A stretch of 64,000 nt of DNA from Desulfolinea sp964487745 (GCA_964487745.1 CAZASG010000013.1:1-64000); one strand, 5' to 3'; counted from the stretch's first letter, positions 35,293 to 43,891 are shown. Numbers and translations are program-made. The notes: generated by a model not told the origin, from the sequence alone.

Positions 35293-36165
35293 TTATTCAC
35301 AAAAACTGGCGTTGATCCAGCCTGTCTCCCCTTCAAATTTGACCGCTACCCAGCCGTCTTCATTGGCGGGTGAAGTAATGTGTAATTCATCATTCAATTG
35401 TGCATAACCCACAGTTTCACATGTAGACTCAGGACAAGTACGCACATAAAGAAAAGTACTTGTGACAGTACATGATGCTTCGAGTTCTGGAGCAGAGGTC
35501 GGCATGGCTGTAGGCGTGGGCGGAATTTGTGTAGGCACAAGGCTACCTGCTTCGGGGACATTTTCCACCCACATTTGGAACTCTTCGGCGGTCATTTCGC
35601 CTTTTACCGGTGCGGCCCCATCTGCCGGGAGATCGGCAGCTTCGCCAGCTGTGAATTGAACAGAGCCAGCTTCATTTTTAGCAGAACAGTGTCCTTCGAG
35701 ACAGGTAATGCGGGCTGCGCCAGTCTCAGGATCGTAACCTGTAGACATGTAGGAGCCGCGCACACCTGCCAAACCAGATGGCGTTTCCACTTCAAGTGAA
35801 CCGCCGTTCAAAATAATCCAGATATGTCCAACTTCCACTTTGAGACGAGTCAATAGACCTCTATCGGTTTCGTGATTCGTTTCGAGCGTAAAAAGGCTCT
35901 CTGGTCCGAGGCGAATGACTGTTCCACTAGAGAGATCAATACGCGTGCGGCTTTCCAGACCTGTATTTACCTGAGATCTAACTTCAAGTGTCTCGTTCAG
36001 AGTCGCAGGGAGAAAATCACTTGCCCCCGCATGGCGTACATTCACTTCACCCCCTTCAATTTCTGCAATAATAGCACTTAAGGAGACTGGAACAGGCGTG
36101 AGCGGTTCGCAGCTGCCAAGAAAGAGCATGAGAAAAGCCAGAAGAATTAGACAGTATTTTTTCAT
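35293..36165 (-). CDS. FecR-domain lipoprotein with C-terminal SH3-type domain
   Basis: A 290-residue surface lipoprotein. The signal peptide ends in LGSC (Cys about 19). Residues about 30-170 form a FecR-like beta domain (SSGTVIRLGPESLFTLE, VETPSGLAGVRGSYMSTGY), a Pro/Thr linker covers about 210-225, and the C-terminal 65 residues are a bacterial SH3 fold (TFLYVRTCPESTCETVG, GWVAVKFEGETGWI) with several Cys. FecR in this setting acts as an envelope structural or signalling module rather than a sigma regulator, since no sigma factor gene is adjacent. Function unknown. Confidence 0.8.
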   Translation of the reverse strand: MKKYCLILLAFLMLFLGSCEPLTPVPVSLSAIIAEIEGGEVNVRHAGASDFLPATLNETLEVRSQVNTGLESRTRIDLSSGTVIRLGPESLFTLETNHETDRGLLTRLKVEVGHIWIILNGGSLEVETPSGLAGVRGSYMSTGYDPETGAARITCLEGHCSAKNEAGSVQFTAGEAADLPADGAAPVKGEMTAEEFQMWVENVPEAGSLVPTQIPPTPTAMPTSAPELEASCTVTSTFLYVRTCPESTCETVGYAQLNDELHITSPANEDGWVAVKFEGETGWINASFCE

Positions 36166-36260
36166 AAAACCTCTTCAAAAAGATATGGAGCGTGATTATA
36201 TCTAAGCCATTTATAAATGACATTCCCCCATTTGGTTCTCTTCTATAACCCATTAAAACG

Positions 36261-36286
36261 CACAGACCTGCTAAAGCAAGTCTGTG
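36261..36286 (-). terminator. Terminator of the minus-strand redox operon
   Basis: CACAGACCTGC / GCAAGTCTGTG stem (11 bp with one G-U pair) with a 4-nt loop; read on the minus strand it is followed by GTTTTAA. It lies just after the selenoprotein candidate gene. Confidence 0.75.
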
Positions 36287-36297
36287 ATGAGAATTTA

Positions 36298-36771
36298 TTA
36301 TTTTTTCTTGTTGATCTCAGCCAAAATCTCTAAGAGCTCTTTATTTCTTGGAATATCGCTCATCGAGAGTCCGTAATGAGCATAGCGGGCGATGCCTTTC
36401 TTGTCTACAATCACCTGGGCAGGCATCCGTCCGAATTTAAAAAGCTTTATCTCTTGCCCGAATAATTTTAATACACTGTGTTTAGAATCTGGCAAGCCGA
36501 TAAAGGGCAGATCATTTTCATCCCAGAATTTGGAGAAGGCTTTCGCATTTTCCGGTCCAGCCACCAGGGTGGTGGTGTTGGCGGATTCAAACTTTTCAAA
36601 ATCGCGGCGCAACTGCGCCATATGCCGTTGGCAGTAAGGTCACATAAAGCCGCGATTGAAAACGAGTAGCACATTTTTCTTTTGGCGGAAGCCAGACAAG
36701 GTCACGGAGCGCCCCGTGAAATCATCCAGCGTAAAATCTGGTGCAGGAGCGTTGACTTTTATTCTTGCCAT
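36298..36771 (-). CDS. Peroxiredoxin-like redox protein, candidate selenoprotein (in-frame TGA as Sec44)
   Basis: Read with TGA as selenocysteine, this is a 157-residue AhpC/TSA-type thioredoxin-fold protein: APAPDFTLDD (about 8-17), LLVFNRGFM, then Sec44-Pro-Tyr-Cys47 followed by QRHMAQLRRDFEKF, and the cis-Pro-type GRMPAQVIVDKKG later. Homologues normally have Cys-Pro-Phe/Tyr-Cys there. The TGA is 36640-36642 and the frame is open on both sides (43 codons before, 113 after), with family-like sequence continuing without shift. A GC-rich hairpin lies 20-35 nt after the TGA. The ATG overlaps the end of the upstream SDR gene by 13 nt with AAGGA in front. A conventional caller would report only the 107-residue C-terminal piece. 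The alternative is a recent nonsense mutation. Confidence 0.82.
36605..36635 (-). promoter_or_regulatory. Candidate bacterial SECIS element
   Basis: Immediately 3' of the TGA on the minus strand, GGCGC pairs with GCGCC (36606-36619) around an AGTT loop whose G and U lie about 25 nt from the codon, inside the usual bacterial distance. An alternative stem ACTGC/GCAGT (36612-36635) would present a loop containing GG about 14 nt from the codon. Either could be the SelB-binding hairpin; the first has the stronger stem. Confidence 0.6.
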
Positions 36772-37610
36772 TTGTATGCATCCTTGGGTTGAATTTCAAA
36801 TTCAGGTGCAATGCCTGTCTTCGTGATATTCTCCCACAGAATTTTCAGCAACCCCAAAATAGGCGTCCACTTTTTCATTACACGAAATTCAACAAACTCT
36901 TTCCTGTTTTTTCCGATTAAATGCACCAGTTTTTCCACCGCAAACTGTGGCGGTTTTGCCAACATTCGTAAGGCAAAACCATATCTCTTGTCTGCATCTT
37001 GCTGTGCTTCTCCTATCATGGTGGGGCTTGTCAGCATATCTGTGAGCATCATGCCTGGGCTAAATCCCACAATCTGTACCCCGCTGCCTTTGATCTCTTT
37101 TGCAAGAGTACGCGTGAACGAAGTCAGCCAGGCTTTTGTCATACCATAGATACCCATTGGAGAAGCAGGATCAAGAAAACTACCAGCCCCATAGATATTG
37201 ACCAAAACCCCAGCTTTTCTTGGCAACATATACTCGAGTGCAGCTTGAGCTCCATGAAATGCACCAAGATCATTTGTCATAAACATCGCTACAGCATCAT
37301 CAGGAGCGTAATCAAGCACGTCCCCTGCACCAGTCGAAAAGCCCGCATTATTAACCCAAATGTCGATCTGACCTTCGTTTTGGATGACGTATTCCGCCAG
37401 CGCACGGACTTGGCTTTTGTCAGTAACATCACAAGCGACGCCACGTACACGACCTTGGGCTTGAAGTGCATTAACGGCATCTTCTACCGAATTTTGACTC
37501 CTACCGCTAACAACAACCTGAGCACCCTTTCGCAAAAAGGCTTCTGCGAGGGCGTATCCGAATCCACGCGTGGAACCGGTGATAACGATGATTTTATCCT
37601 TCATATCCAT
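36759..37610 (-). CDS. Short-chain dehydrogenase/reductase (SDR)
   Basis: A 283-residue classical SDR with cofactor loop TGSTRGFG (about 11-18), NNAG (about 87-90) and the catalytic YGMTK (YxxxK) motif. The C-terminal 80 residues are longer than in core SDRs and hydrophobic in part (MKKWTPILGLLKILWENI), suggesting membrane association or a lipid-like substrate. Its end overlaps the selenoprotein candidate by 13 nt and the DUF1295 gene lies 16 nt upstream, so the three are likely expressed together. Substrate is unknown. Confidence 0.9.
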   Translation of the reverse strand: MDMKDKIIVITGSTRGFGYALAEAFLRKGAQVVVSGRSQNSVEDAVNALQAQGRVRGVACDVTDKSQVRALAEYVIQNEGQIDIWVNNAGFSTGAGDVLDYAPDDAVAMFMTNDLGAFHGAQAALEYMLPRKAGVLVNIYGAGSFLDPASPMGIYGMTKAWLTSFTRTLAKEIKGSGVQIVGFSPGMMLTDMLTSPTMIGEAQQDADKRYGFALRMLAKPPQFAVEKLVHLIGKNRKEFVEFRVMKKWTPILGLLKILWENITKTGIAPEFEIQPKDAYKWQE

Positions 37611-37626
37611 TTATACCTCACTCATT

Positions 37627-38496
37627 TTAGAGTTTTGGAATTAGAACGGGCGTATCTTTTTTATATTGCTCATAATCTTCCTCGCCGCCCCACTTTTCAT
37701 CAGCGCGGGCTTCGAGCATAGGGACACCGCTGACACGTGTGAGCAGCAAGGCCACAAAGATCGGTGAGATGAGTGCGATCCACTGCCAGCCCTGTAAAAT
37801 AGGCACGGCGATGAGCATCACGCCCAACCAAAGAGTGATCTCACCAAAGTAATTTGGGTGACGGGAACGTGACCATAAACCAGTATTGATGAACTTTCCT
37901 TTATTGGCGAGGTCTTTACGAAAAGCTGTTTTTTGATTATCAGAGATCACTTCAATAGAAAAACCAAAGAGCCAAACCAAGCCACCAACCAAGCCCCAAA
38001 CTCCAAGCGGTTTGTGCGTGACACTGGTCATCGTCATCGAAGCAGCGATCACGGTAAATGTGACCCATAAGCCCTGCAATGTCCAAACATGGAAGAAGCT
38101 TACAAAGGAGGGTTTGATCTCGTCAAAGCGCCCATCCTTACCATCGCGCTGAATCCGACTGAAGAGGAAGGTACCCAAGCGGAAAGCCCAAGCTAGAACA
38201 ATGCCCATCATCAAGATGGAGCGTGCGTCACGGGCTTCCGGGTTTAGCAAAAAGGCCAGAAGCATCGTTGTGATGTAAGTGATACTCCCCGTCAGATCAA
38301 AGATTTTTTCGGTCTGATACTTATAAGAGGGGATGAACACCAGCCAATTGAGAAGAAACGCCCAAGCCACGAGAATACCAAAGAGGGGCAAACTACCGAC
38401 CTTAACACTGTACTGGCTGCCCGCAAAGGCAATGCCTACAGCAATTAGTATTTCCAAAATACTGGCGATGAAAAATTTCTTTTCATTTTCATTCAT
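37627..38496 (-). CDS. DUF1295/steroid-5-alpha-reductase-like membrane protein
   Basis: A 289-residue protein with about seven hydrophobic segments. The C-terminal core FRKDLANKGKFINTGLWSRS followed by RHPNYFGE (about 195-222) is the hallmark of the DUF1295/steroid 5-alpha-reductase superfamily, whose members use NADPH to reduce or methylate lipid-like substrates in the membrane. AAGGAAA precedes the ATG. Families of this type, together with SRPBCC, TIGR01777 and SDR proteins, recur around LitR/CarH light-dependent regulators, as here. The real substrate is unknown. Confidence 0.87.
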   Translation of the reverse strand: MNENEKKFFIASILEILIAVGIAFAGSQYSVKVGSLPLFGILVAWAFLLNWLVFIPSYKYQTEKIFDLTGSITYITTMLLAFLLNPEARDARSILMMGIVLAWAFRLGTFLFSRIQRDGKDGRFDEIKPSFVSFFHVWTLQGLWVTFTVIAASMTMTSVTHKPLGVWGLVGGLVWLFGFSIEVISDNQKTAFRKDLANKGKFINTGLWSRSRHPNYFGEITLWLGVMLIAVPILQGWQWIALISPIFVALLLTRVSGVPMLEARADEKWGGEEDYEQYKKDTPVLIPKL

Positions 38497-38518
38497 TTCT
38501 AATTTCCTTCTATTTTAC

Positions 38519-38556
38519 AAAAGGAGTACTCTCATAAATAAACACTCCTTTTTTGG
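38519..38556 (-). terminator. Terminator or attenuator between SRPBCC and DUF1295 genes
   Basis: AAAAGGAGT (38519-38527) pairs with ACTCCTTTT (38544-38552), with T-runs on both sides. It lies just after the SRPBCC stop on the minus strand and would split the group into upper and lower units, or only partly reduce read-through. Confidence 0.65.
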
Positions 38557-38560
38557 CGAT

Positions 38561-39013
38561 TTAGCCGAATAATTCTTTTACCTTTTTATGACGAAAATCA
38601 AAAATTCCTTTTAAGCGACCGCCTACCCATAAGGCATGAACAATATCACCAAGAATGCCAAAAGGTAAAACGTAGGTTATTTGATCGGTGATCTGTGTGC
38701 CACTCTTAACAGCTTCAAAGCGATGCTCGTGATACCAAAAGCGATAAGGTCCTATACGCTGTTCGTCGACAAAACAGGAACGATCTTCGACATGAGCAAT
38801 CTCTGTCAGCCAGCGTGATTTAATAAAGGGCATGAACTGAACGCGATATTCGATCAATTGTCCCTGGAACATCTTCGCGTCACTACCATGAACGATTTCG
38901 AACTTCATATCCTCGGGGGTCATTTCATTGAGATTCTTTGGCGTGGCAAAATACGCCCAAACTTCGTCTAGCGAAGCAGAAACAAGTTGTTGACGATACA
39001 AACGCTGGATCAT
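38561..39013 (-). CDS. SRPBCC-family (START-like) protein
   Basis: A 150-residue helix-grip protein. The first strand and VSASLDEVWAYFATPKNLNEMTP (start about 12) and the terminal helix HALWVGGRLKGIFDFRHKKV are characteristic of the YfiR/CoxG-like SRPBCC group often fused to or next to TIGR01777 epimerases. It likely binds a hydrophobic ligand. Only 2 nt separate it from degV upstream, with TIGR01777 one gene further up, a common combination. Confidence 0.85.
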   Translation of the reverse strand: MIQRLYRQQLVSASLDEVWAYFATPKNLNEMTPEDMKFEIVHGSDAKMFQGQLIEYRVQFMPFIKSRWLTEIAHVEDRSCFVDEQRIGPYRFWYHEHRFEAVKSGTQITDQITYVLPFGILGDIVHALWVGGRLKGIFDFRHKKVKELFG

Positions 39014-39015
39014 AA

Positions 39016-39855
39016 CTATTTTTCCTTAGCAATCCCGGCAAAGCCAAGTGCCCCAATACCCAAATTTGTACCCAATACGGGCGTGATCTGTTGAATGGAA
39101 ATTTCACCTTCTGGTAAATATTTGAGTGCTTCTTCGCGCAGTTCTTCAGCACGGTCCAGGACGCCCGCATGGACGACTGCTAGGTGCTCAAAGGGGCCGT
39201 GTTTATCCATCCACTCAAAGAGACGTGCGATCGCCTTTTGGCGTGTACGCACGCGGTGCGCCTCGGGCTTTCCACCATTCATGTAAACGAGGGGTTTGAG
39301 GCGCAGCATCTCACCAAAACGTGCAACAGCGATGTGCATTCGTCCACTGCGACGCAGGTATTCGAGGGTGTCAAGCGCAGCAAAGACATAGGTGCGCGGC
39401 ATCAAGTCTTTCAACTTGGCAACGATCTCATCCGCTTTTTGACCGAGCTTTGCCATCTTCGCAGCATGCTCGACCAAAAGTCCCAAACCTAAACTGAGCT
39501 GCGTTGAATCGAGCACCGTAACGGGGATGCGCGTGAATTCCTTTGCCGCCAAGCGCGCCGAATTGATCGTCGCGCTCAAGGCTTCGGAGATATGCATCGA
39601 GATTATCGCCTGTGCACCTTGTGCGGCCAGCGCTTCGAAACGCTTTAAAAAAACTTCTGATCCCGGTGCCGCAGTACTTGGTGCCGGATCATAATCCGGT
39701 AAGCGTGTATAAAACTCTTCTTTGGTGATATTCACCCCATCGATCAAAGTCTCATCACCCATATTTATGTGTAAGGGAACAACTTCGATACCATGTTCAG
39801 CGATAACTTCAGCGGGTAAATCACAGGTGCTATCTGTTACGATACGAATACTCAT
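39016..39855 (-). CDS. DegV family fatty-acid-binding protein
   Basis: A 279-residue DegV protein; homologues bind fatty acids and pass them to fatty-acid kinase for phospholipid synthesis. Visible: RIVTDSTCDLPAEV (about 4-17), PSTAAPGSEVF (about 58-68; Thr/Ser of the carboxylate pocket) and the HISEALSATINSA motif (about 88-100). No FakA gene is near. Located tightly between TIGR01777 and SRPBCC genes (8 and 2 nt). Confidence 0.92.
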   Translation of the reverse strand: MSIRIVTDSTCDLPAEVIAEHGIEVVPLHINMGDETLIDGVNITKEEFYTRLPDYDPAPSTAAPGSEVFLKRFEALAAQGAQAIISMHISEALSATINSARLAAKEFTRIPVTVLDSTQLSLGLGLLVEHAAKMAKLGQKADEIVAKLKDLMPRTYVFAALDTLEYLRRSGRMHIAVARFGEMLRLKPLVYMNGGKPEAHRVRTRQKAIARLFEWMDKHGPFEHLAVVHAGVLDRAEELREEALKYLPEGEISIQQITPVLGTNLGIGALGFAGIAKEK

Positions 39856-39863
39856 ATTACCTC

Positions 39864-40796
39864 CTAAAACAGGCTAGCAAGGGCTGTCTCTAAGTTAATA
39901 AAATTGAATTCAAAACCTTCAAGCTGCAACTTTTCAGGAATTGCACGTTGCCCATCAAGGACAAGGGTGGATTTTTCGCCCAATGCCAATTGGAGAAGAA
40001 AAGCAGGCGTAGGGATAAAGCTGGGGCGACGCAAGAGACACCCCGCAATTTGGGCTAGCTCCCGTTGTTTGACCGGATGCGGCGCAGAAAGGTTATACGC
40101 ACCACGCGCATCTTTGTTCGTGAGCAGGAAGCGAATAGCATTCACCTCATCGTCGATATGGATCCACGGTACATACTGCTCTCCACTGCCCAACTTCCCC
40201 CCTGCAAAGAGGCGGAAAGGCAACAAGATCATTGGCAAAATGCCGCCTTTCGGCGCGAGCACCAACCCCGTACGGATGACGACTCTGCGCACACCCATCT
40301 CGTCCAAGGCGGCGGTCGAATCTTCCCAAAGGCGACAGGTCTCGGCGAGAAAGTCGTCCCCATGCGGAGCATCTTCAGCAATCACGTTATCACCTGTTGT
40401 ACCATAATAGCCTACCGCTGAGGCCTGGATGAAAACATCCGGTTTCTTCGGCGATGCTTCAATCGCAGCGGTGAGCGCCTGCCCCATATCCACGCGGCTT
40501 TGCTGAATGCGCTCTTTACTCAAATCCGTCCAGCGTTTGGTCAGGATGGCAAGGAGATTTTCCCCAGCGATGCTTTCGCCAGCGAGATTGATGACTGCAT
40601 CTGTTTCGGGAATTAAACGGGATAAGGTTTTGGGTTGGGCAATATCCCATTTTACGGGTAGCACGCCTGAAGGGAGCATGTTGCGGGCTTTTTCGGGATT
40701 ACGCGATAAAACCGTCACAATATGTCCATCTTCCAGAAGCGCAGCTGTGAGCGCACTCCCTATAAAGCCGGTTCCACCTGCTATTAGAATTTTCAT
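39864..40796 (-). CDS. TIGR01777-family NAD-dependent epimerase (YfcH-like)
   Basis: A 310-residue extended-SDR protein. N-terminal GGTGFIGSAL (about 7-16) binds the dinucleotide; INLAGESIAG, QASAVGYYG and RTGLVLAPKGGILP are TIGR01777 signatures, followed by the family-specific C-terminal DUF1731 region (PAFLLQLALGEKSTLVLDGQ). The physiological substrate of the family is not established. It is 3 nt after the sulfatase gene and 8 nt before degV in the MerR-headed group. Confidence 0.92.
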   Translation of the reverse strand: MKILIAGGTGFIGSALTAALLEDGHIVTVLSRNPEKARNMLPSGVLPVKWDIAQPKTLSRLIPETDAVINLAGESIAGENLLAILTKRWTDLSKERIQQSRVDMGQALTAAIEASPKKPDVFIQASAVGYYGTTGDNVIAEDAPHGDDFLAETCRLWEDSTAALDEMGVRRVVIRTGLVLAPKGGILPMILLPFRLFAGGKLGSGEQYVPWIHIDDEVNAIRFLLTNKDARGAYNLSAPHPVKQRELAQIAGCLLRRPSFIPTPAFLLQLALGEKSTLVLDGQRAIPEKLQLEGFEFNFINLETALASLF

Positions 40797-40799
40797 TTC

Positions 40800-42512
40800 T
40801 TACTCCTGTTTGATAAGCCCATCCGCCAAATAAGGCGGAAGATCGGTTATGTTGGCACCATAGTGGGCAAGAAAATTACGGATAAATAGAGAGTAGAAAC
40901 CCTCATGTGCGAGCTGTGCTTCTCGACTTTTTAACAAAACCCCTTGCTCAAATTTATATTCTTGAAAAGATGCCAGAAAATCATCGTTTTGACTGATGAT
41001 ATGAAGGATGGTCTCAAACCCATCATCGCGTTTGGATACGGTCGGTGGCTGATGATCGCCGATCAGGACGATGATGGCATCCGGGTCATCGAGCGTGGTG
41101 ACAAAATCCGCAACATTTTGGAAACTATGCTCAAGTGCGGCAATATAGTTCTCGCGTGCCTGAAAAACAGAGATCTCGCGGTTATCTTCGATACTCAACC
41201 TGCCACCTGCTGCGGTTGAAGTCGCGAGGCTGCGCCAGTCATCCACACGTTCGGGTAGCGGGATCCAGGGGTAGTGAGAATCTTGATTGAGATAAAAAAG
41301 AAAGGTAGGTTTATCTTCTTCCTGAACCAGTTTTTGGATAAAACCAAAGGTATATTGATCGGGCGGGGATGGTCCCCAACCATAAACAGGCCCATCATAT
41401 TCGAGCGTGTCGTAAGTCACCCAGCGATCTGCACCATAGAAAGCATAATCCGCTTCCTGATATTTTGGCGGAAGTTCTCGGTCGATGGGTACCACCCAAA
41501 TATATTCGTAGCCTTGAGTGTGAAAATAACGCCCCATATTAGGGTAAGGAATATTTTGATACTCTTCGCGCAAAGCTAAATACTGGCTCTGCTCACTGAC
41601 GTTGATCCCAAATAGCGTGCTGGTATAAGACATCCATGAGCCGCCACCCCAGGTCGGGGCTGTGGATAATGCCGAGGTTAGCCCCCAGCCAGCATTCGCA
41701 AGGTGAGCTTCAAAATCTGTCGCTATTTCTTTGTATGCAGGATAAAAATGCTCTTGTGAATAAAGCACGCTGCCATAGGACTCAAAGAAGAAGATGTAAA
41801 TATTCGGCTTTTCTACGAGATCGTATCGAGCGTAGTCGTAGGTTGTATAGGGATTTTGGGCAAGGAAGGAATCGATGCTTTGACGGGATGCCCGCGACGC
41901 CCGGATATTCTGCCTGATCCCGGCTGCCAAGCTATCTACGCCAGTCGGCAGTTCGGCATCCATCTCCAAGTGGAATCCGCTATAGAGGAGCAAAACAGTG
42001 CCAAACGAAACCATCAACATCTGCGTGACCCGTCCAATTTTTTCTATGCGCTCGACTAAAAGTGAATAAGTGAAATGGGCAAGAAAAGCAAACAGAACCA
42101 AGACAACAACTACAAAAGCGAAATAATATCCCTGTGGGAAATTCAATGAGCTAAGCAAAAAGGGCAATCCATTCGCAATAAAAGGAAGGTCATTATAAAA
42201 ATTGGGCTGCTTCTGGTAGACGCCCTGTAAAACAGCTGCGTAGCTCTGATAGATAATGGCAAGATAGAGCAGTAAAAGGAAGCCGCCCCAAAACCAGCGC
42301 CGCCATCTTTTCTGCCAGCGCGACGCAAAGATAACCCAGAACATCAGCCCCAACGTTATTTCAAGATTAATGAAAATACGATTTTCCGGCTCTAAAAAGA
42401 GCAAGGTCGGCAGGAAGAGCAAACTATTGAGCAGGATAAAAGCTGCCCAGAACCATATATCAGTGAGGGTAGCGAGAGGGCGTTTAAACGGAAGTTTTTT
42501 TTCAGCAGGCAT
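40800..42512 (-). CDS. LTA-synthase-like membrane sulfatase/phosphoglycerol transferase
   Basis: About 570 residues: five N-terminal membrane helices (through about 180) and an extracellular sulfatase-type domain. Family landmarks are the strand and nucleophile region NIYIFFFESYGSVLYS (about 235-250), SALSTAPTWGGGSW, FLYLNQDSHYPW and VLIGDHQPPTVS, matching metal-binding Asp/His of alkaline-phosphatase-fold enzymes. The residue corresponding to the LTA synthase threonine nucleophile appears to be Ser or shifted. The frame opens with TTG at 42533; ATG 42512 is preferred though the ribosome site is weak for both. It probably modifies a surface polymer or lipid head group. Confidence 0.85.
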   Translation of the reverse strand: MPAEKKLPFKRPLATLTDIWFWAAFILLNSLLFLPTLLFLEPENRIFINLEITLGLMFWVIFASRWQKRWRRWFWGGFLLLLYLAIIYQSYAAVLQGVYQKQPNFYNDLPFIANGLPFLLSSLNFPQGYYFAFVVVVLVLFAFLAHFTYSLLVERIEKIGRVTQMLMVSFGTVLLLYSGFHLEMDAELPTGVDSLAAGIRQNIRASRASRQSIDSFLAQNPYTTYDYARYDLVEKPNIYIFFFESYGSVLYSQEHFYPAYKEIATDFEAHLANAGWGLTSALSTAPTWGGGSWMSYTSTLFGINVSEQSQYLALREEYQNIPYPNMGRYFHTQGYEYIWVVPIDRELPPKYQEADYAFYGADRWVTYDTLEYDGPVYGWGPSPPDQYTFGFIQKLVQEEDKPTFLFYLNQDSHYPWIPLPERVDDWRSLATSTAAGGRLSIEDNREISVFQARENYIAALEHSFQNVADFVTTLDDPDAIIVLIGDHQPPTVSKRDDGFETILHIISQNDDFLASFQEYKFEQGVLLKSREAQLAHEGFYSLFIRNFLAHYGANITDLPPYLADGLIKQE

Positions 42513-42560
42513 TGTTTTCTTTAGTGGAGGCAAGCTCTTTATAAGTGTGGAACGGTGCGT

Positions 42561-43862
42561 TTATCTGGCGGCTTCCGCCATGAGCCAATCCACAACGGGA
42601 GCGGCATCATCGCCTATCGTCTGCCTGACCGCCTTGGCGTAGGCTTTCCAATACTCTGCGATGGGCACATGGGCCAAGCCCTGATTTTGCAAGAGCCCTC
42701 GTGCCCAATCTAACTCTGGTCGCAGAAAATTCAGATTCCCTAATTGAAGGGCTGCCAAAATATTGGCACTCAGAAAATTATTGGCTTCATAGAAGAGAGG
42801 TAAAGATGGCTCCCCCCAACTGGTCAAAGTGGTAGTTAGATAAGCGTGGATAGCGGGGCGAAATACGATAAATTTTTCTTGCAATGGCTGATATGGGTTT
42901 TTACTATCCTTGATGTCAACAAGAGCTGCTCCCCGTACAAGAAGATCCTCGGCTTTCTGAAAAACTTCTGCCAAAGTCTCTCCTAAAAAATAGGCGCTGA
43001 TCTTCTCTTGTAATTCCGGAGCAGATACAAAGACGCGGCCACTATAGGCAACGGGGATATTATTTTGTGCCAAAATTCGCGTGGTCTCTCTAAGGGTCGC
43101 AGCCGTGGTCAATTGCTGTGCTGCCAAGATCACCAGTTGCGGTTGAAGCTCTTTAGCTGTTTCTGCAAACTGCTCGATGGGGATATTTGCCCCAAGATAA
43201 ATAACGTTGAAGCCACGTCTGCGTAAATAAAGAGTTGTCAGCAAGAGGGCAAGAGTGTGCTCTTCCTTTGGTGGACAACCGACGATGACTTTTTCGGGAC
43301 GAGTAGGAGCAGGCAGAGCAGAGATCAGGGCATCCAGACGGCGGGCAAGCAGTGCAGAAGCAAAATGTTCCTGCTGTACAGTAGCATCGCCTTGATACCA
43401 GAGCTCGCCAACTTGACGAATAGCGGGAATAAATATCTCAAGAAAAGCTCTCTGTGGCGAAAAACGCGCCAAGACTTCGTTCGCGATCTGCTCTGCAGCG
43501 GATTCGTTAAAGGAAAGGCAGGCATTGAGCCAGTTTTCTCTGAATATATTCAGATGAGCTTCATCAAGCGCTTGCTCTACAGGCGGGAACAAGGAAGGGG
43601 CTGATTCTTGAAGAGGGTCTTCTCCTTGCGAGATTTTTGATTTCCAAAGCTTGACCGCTTGCCCAATGCGCATTCCCTCCCTCTGACGTTGCAGAAGCCA
43701 TTTGATGATCTCGATATCACGCTGGGAATAAAGGCGTTGCCCACCTTCACTGCGGGAGGGTTGGGGAAGATCATAACGGCGTTCCCATGCACGTAAGGTG
43801 TCCGGATTAATCCCCGTTTCTCGTAACACAACACCAAGACTGTAGGTAGCAAAATCACTCAT
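42561..43862 (-). CDS. MerR-family regulator with cobalamin-binding domain (CarH/LitR-like)
   Basis: A 433-residue regulator. The MerR winged helix (GINPDTLRAWERRYDLPQP, about 17-35; GGQRLYSQRDIEII) is followed by a four-helix B12 cap with GELWYQGDATVQQEH (about 150-165), resembling the W...EH cap motif of CarH, and a Rossmann B12 domain whose GCPPKEEHTLALLL holds a His where DxHxxG is usual (D to E and last G to A). The last 150 residues are an extra helical region not typical of CarH. In CarH, adenosylcobalamin makes the repressor light-sensitive; the same here is an inference. It is divergent from an ABC exporter across nested inverted repeats. Confidence 0.85.
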   Translation of the reverse strand: MSDFATYSLGVVLRETGINPDTLRAWERRYDLPQPSRSEGGQRLYSQRDIEIIKWLLQRQREGMRIGQAVKLWKSKISQGEDPLQESAPSLFPPVEQALDEAHLNIFRENWLNACLSFNESAAEQIANEVLARFSPQRAFLEIFIPAIRQVGELWYQGDATVQQEHFASALLARRLDALISALPAPTRPEKVIVGCPPKEEHTLALLLTTLYLRRRGFNVIYLGANIPIEQFAETAKELQPQLVILAAQQLTTAATLRETTRILAQNNIPVAYSGRVFVSAPELQEKISAYFLGETLAEVFQKAEDLLVRGAALVDIKDSKNPYQPLQEKFIVFRPAIHAYLTTTLTSWGEPSLPLFYEANNFLSANILAALQLGNLNFLRPELDWARGLLQNQGLAHVPIAEYWKAYAKAVRQTIGDDAAPVVDWLMAEAAR

Positions 43863-43891
43863 ATTTAAGAATCCTTTTCTGAAGATGGCAT

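Noticed and set aside
36298..36621. Short 107-residue gene starting at ATG 36621
   Set aside because: It lacks the N-terminal half of the thioredoxin fold; in-frame upstream sequence supplies exactly that half up to ATG 36771, interrupted only by TGA at the CxxC site. Read as one Sec-containing gene instead.
36298..36771. Pseudogene explanation for the in-frame TGA
   Set aside because: No frameshift or other decay is visible, the stop falls on the one position where Sec would replace Cys, and a hairpin follows. It remains the main alternative but is less likely.
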